A stretch of 64,000 nt of DNA from assembly GCA_022605955.1 (NCBI GenBank), contig JAKCOZ010000020.1, positions 10,839,001 through 10,903,000 of the forward strand, read 5' to 3'. Within the stretch, counting starts at the first letter, position 1, and each line of letters opens with the position of its first letter. This DNA is from Rallus limicola. Lineage: Eukaryota > Chordata > Aves > Gruiformes > Rallidae. The notes under the pieces were generated by a model. It saw only the letters and a list, made by a program, of their open reading frames with translations, did no database searches and was not told the DNA's origin. The translations under genes were made by a program, and so were the position numbers. This document shows positions 62,501 through 64,000 of the stretch, piece by piece.

Positions 62501-63089
62501 AAACCCAGTAATTTTTGAACTCTTAAATTACATTAATTTGTCTCTGTAGCAGAAATTATTAAAAAGCACTGATGCTCTCCTTGGATTTACATCTTTCAGA
62601 AGGATGGGTATCAACAGCAGTTGGGAATTTTGAATTAATTCTCATCTGTCACAGACTGCAGAGGTCTTTAGCACGTAGGTTGAATAACACTAATGACTGT
62701 CTTAATGACAGTGAACTCTCCTCAGATGAAGGAAGAGCTTTGTGTCATGGTGAATGTGTGCTGTCTGTCTGTCTAGTGTAAATATACCCATAAATTAGGC
62801 TAGAAAAGCATAGTACTTTCACATATGCAAAATGTAGATATTTTTTTTTAAAAGCAGAGCTAGGATATCACTTGATGTGATTGCCTTGAGTTCTGCATGA
62901 CACAGTGCAGCATTTAGGGATTGACAGAGTTGGGTTTATTATTATGTTAAGGTACATATTGGGAACCCTGACAAATAATAACTCTCTACCTGTCCTTGAA
63001 AACCTTCAGTAATTCCACAGGTTCTCTATGCAGTTTTAAAACTGGCTGTAATAGTTAAGCTAGAGATTAAGGGGGATGGGAATTTTCTT

Positions 63090-63395
63090 GTAGGAATTAA
63101 AACCTATTGCCTCTTGCTCTGCTCTTGGTGAATATGAAGAGCAATTACAGTATTTTTATTTTGGTTAATTGTATGTATTTGGAAATTCTCTGTCTTTTGA
63201 AGGTAAAGTCCAGTTCTCCCAATGTTTTTCTTATATGTCATCTCATTAATGTCACAATGGTTTTTTTCCTCCTCTCTGAATTTGTTCTAGTTATTCAGCG
63301 TATTTTCTAAAGTGTGGGTCCCAAATACAGACACCATAATTAAGCTTAATTTTCATTAGTGCTCAGTAGAACAGGAAGACTCTTGTGGTTTGGTT
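63090..63395 (-). mobile_element. Old, highly diverged CR1-like LINE fragment, antisense
   Basis: Resembles reverse-complemented CR1/L3-type 3' sequence: cctattgcctcttgctctgc, then agtccagttctcccaatg, tcatctcattaatg, gtgtgggtcccaaatac and gctcagtagaacaggaagac in the expected order. Divergence is high; borders are approximate. Confidence 0.55.
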
Positions 63396-64000
63396 GGGGT
63401 TTTTTTTCTGTGAAGTTACTGATTATACATTCAAATGTGACAGTTTGCTGAACTGCTCTTACAATAGCATGGCATTTTGGGCATTTCTGGTTTGAGAATC
63501 GCTAATTCTTTAAGCACGTGTGCTTGGATGCACACACATCTTCTCCTACTGCTCTTTTTATCTTTTGGGTGCTTATAGACAGATTTATTTATTTATGCTC
63601 AAACAATTCTGTGGAAAATGAAGGCTTCCTGGCTAATAGCTTTGACCTTTTTATCCTCTGTTAAGATAGGTGCTACACTTTGTTTTCCAGTCCCTGGAAC
63701 TTTATCCATCCTCTCTGACTGCTGAGAAATTAATACTAACTTGTGGCTTATGAAAATACTTCAGCATTTTTCATCAGGCCCTCTTGGTTTGAAAGCATCT
63801 ACTGCTTCAAAAAGTGTCTCAAATAACAGGCAGCTGTCTTAGTAGAAGTCTCCCTCTGATTTTCAGTGATGAAGGAGCCCAAATTTAATATGTTTTAAAT
63901 ATTTTTTAATGTATTGAAAGAAAAGGAGAATGAACATACATACCTAGACCTACACTCATTTTAGTAGAAATTTCAGATTGAAATAGCTAGCTAATTGTAA

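Larger units (their letters stand above)
55858..64000 (+). other. CABIN1: CABIN1 intron 26 (continues past window end)
   Basis: After exon 26 I find no sequence resembling the next part of CABIN1 up to 64000, so the remaining 8.1 kb is read as one intron. It holds an (AT)n run at 56518, an 11-base G run near 58330, a G/T-rich patch near 62188 and an old CR1 fragment near 63090. Confidence 0.75.

Overview
This window looks like vertebrate, and specifically avian, nuclear DNA. It has intron-rich genes with GT-AG junctions, CpG-island promoters in an otherwise AT-leaning background, CR1 LINE fragments as the only recognisable interspersed repeats, and protein sequences that match what I remember of chicken GSTT1, DDT and CABIN1. 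The species cannot be fixed from the sequence alone. The GSTT1 protein seems to differ from my recollection of the chicken protein at a few positions.

Layout, all genes on the + strand. (1) 1-2816: the 3' part of a theta-class glutathione S-transferase (GSTT1-like); its first exons lie before the window. (2) 2817-7430: intergenic, no gene seen. (3) 7754-15775: a complete second theta GST (GSTT1), six coding exons and 261 codons, starting in a CpG island. It carries an extra in-frame 57-nt second exon. (4) 15776-19224: intergenic, with a short dispersed duplication, followed by a CR1 copy that runs up to the next promoter. (5) 19811-21056: complete DDT (D-dopachrome tautomerase, MIF family), three exons and 118 codons. 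(6) 21057-24400: intergenic. (7) about 24650 to beyond 64000: the 5' part of CABIN1 (calcineurin-binding protein 1, a HIRA histone-chaperone complex subunit). There is a CpG-island promoter and non-coding exon, then 25 coding exons giving 1367 complete codons. The last 8.1 kb is intron and the C-terminal part lies beyond the window. Exon phases join without a break across all four genes, which is strong support for the models.

The two GSTs are tandem paralogs: their shared internal exons are the same length (151 and 177 nt) with the same phases. GSTT-DDT-CABIN1 clustering is a conserved vertebrate arrangement. The genes do not form a pathway; GSTs and DDT are small cytosolic enzymes and CABIN1 is a nuclear chromatin and calcineurin regulator.

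I found no novel multi-gene system. The most notable points are the symmetric cassette exon and altered glutathione-site residues of GSTT1, a near-perfect inverted repeat with arms of about 41 bp in a CABIN1 intron that looks like a template-switch event, a splice-created upstream ORF in the CABIN1 leader, a CR1 3' end abutting the DDT promoter, and a duplicated segment of about 165 bp in GSTT1 intron 4.
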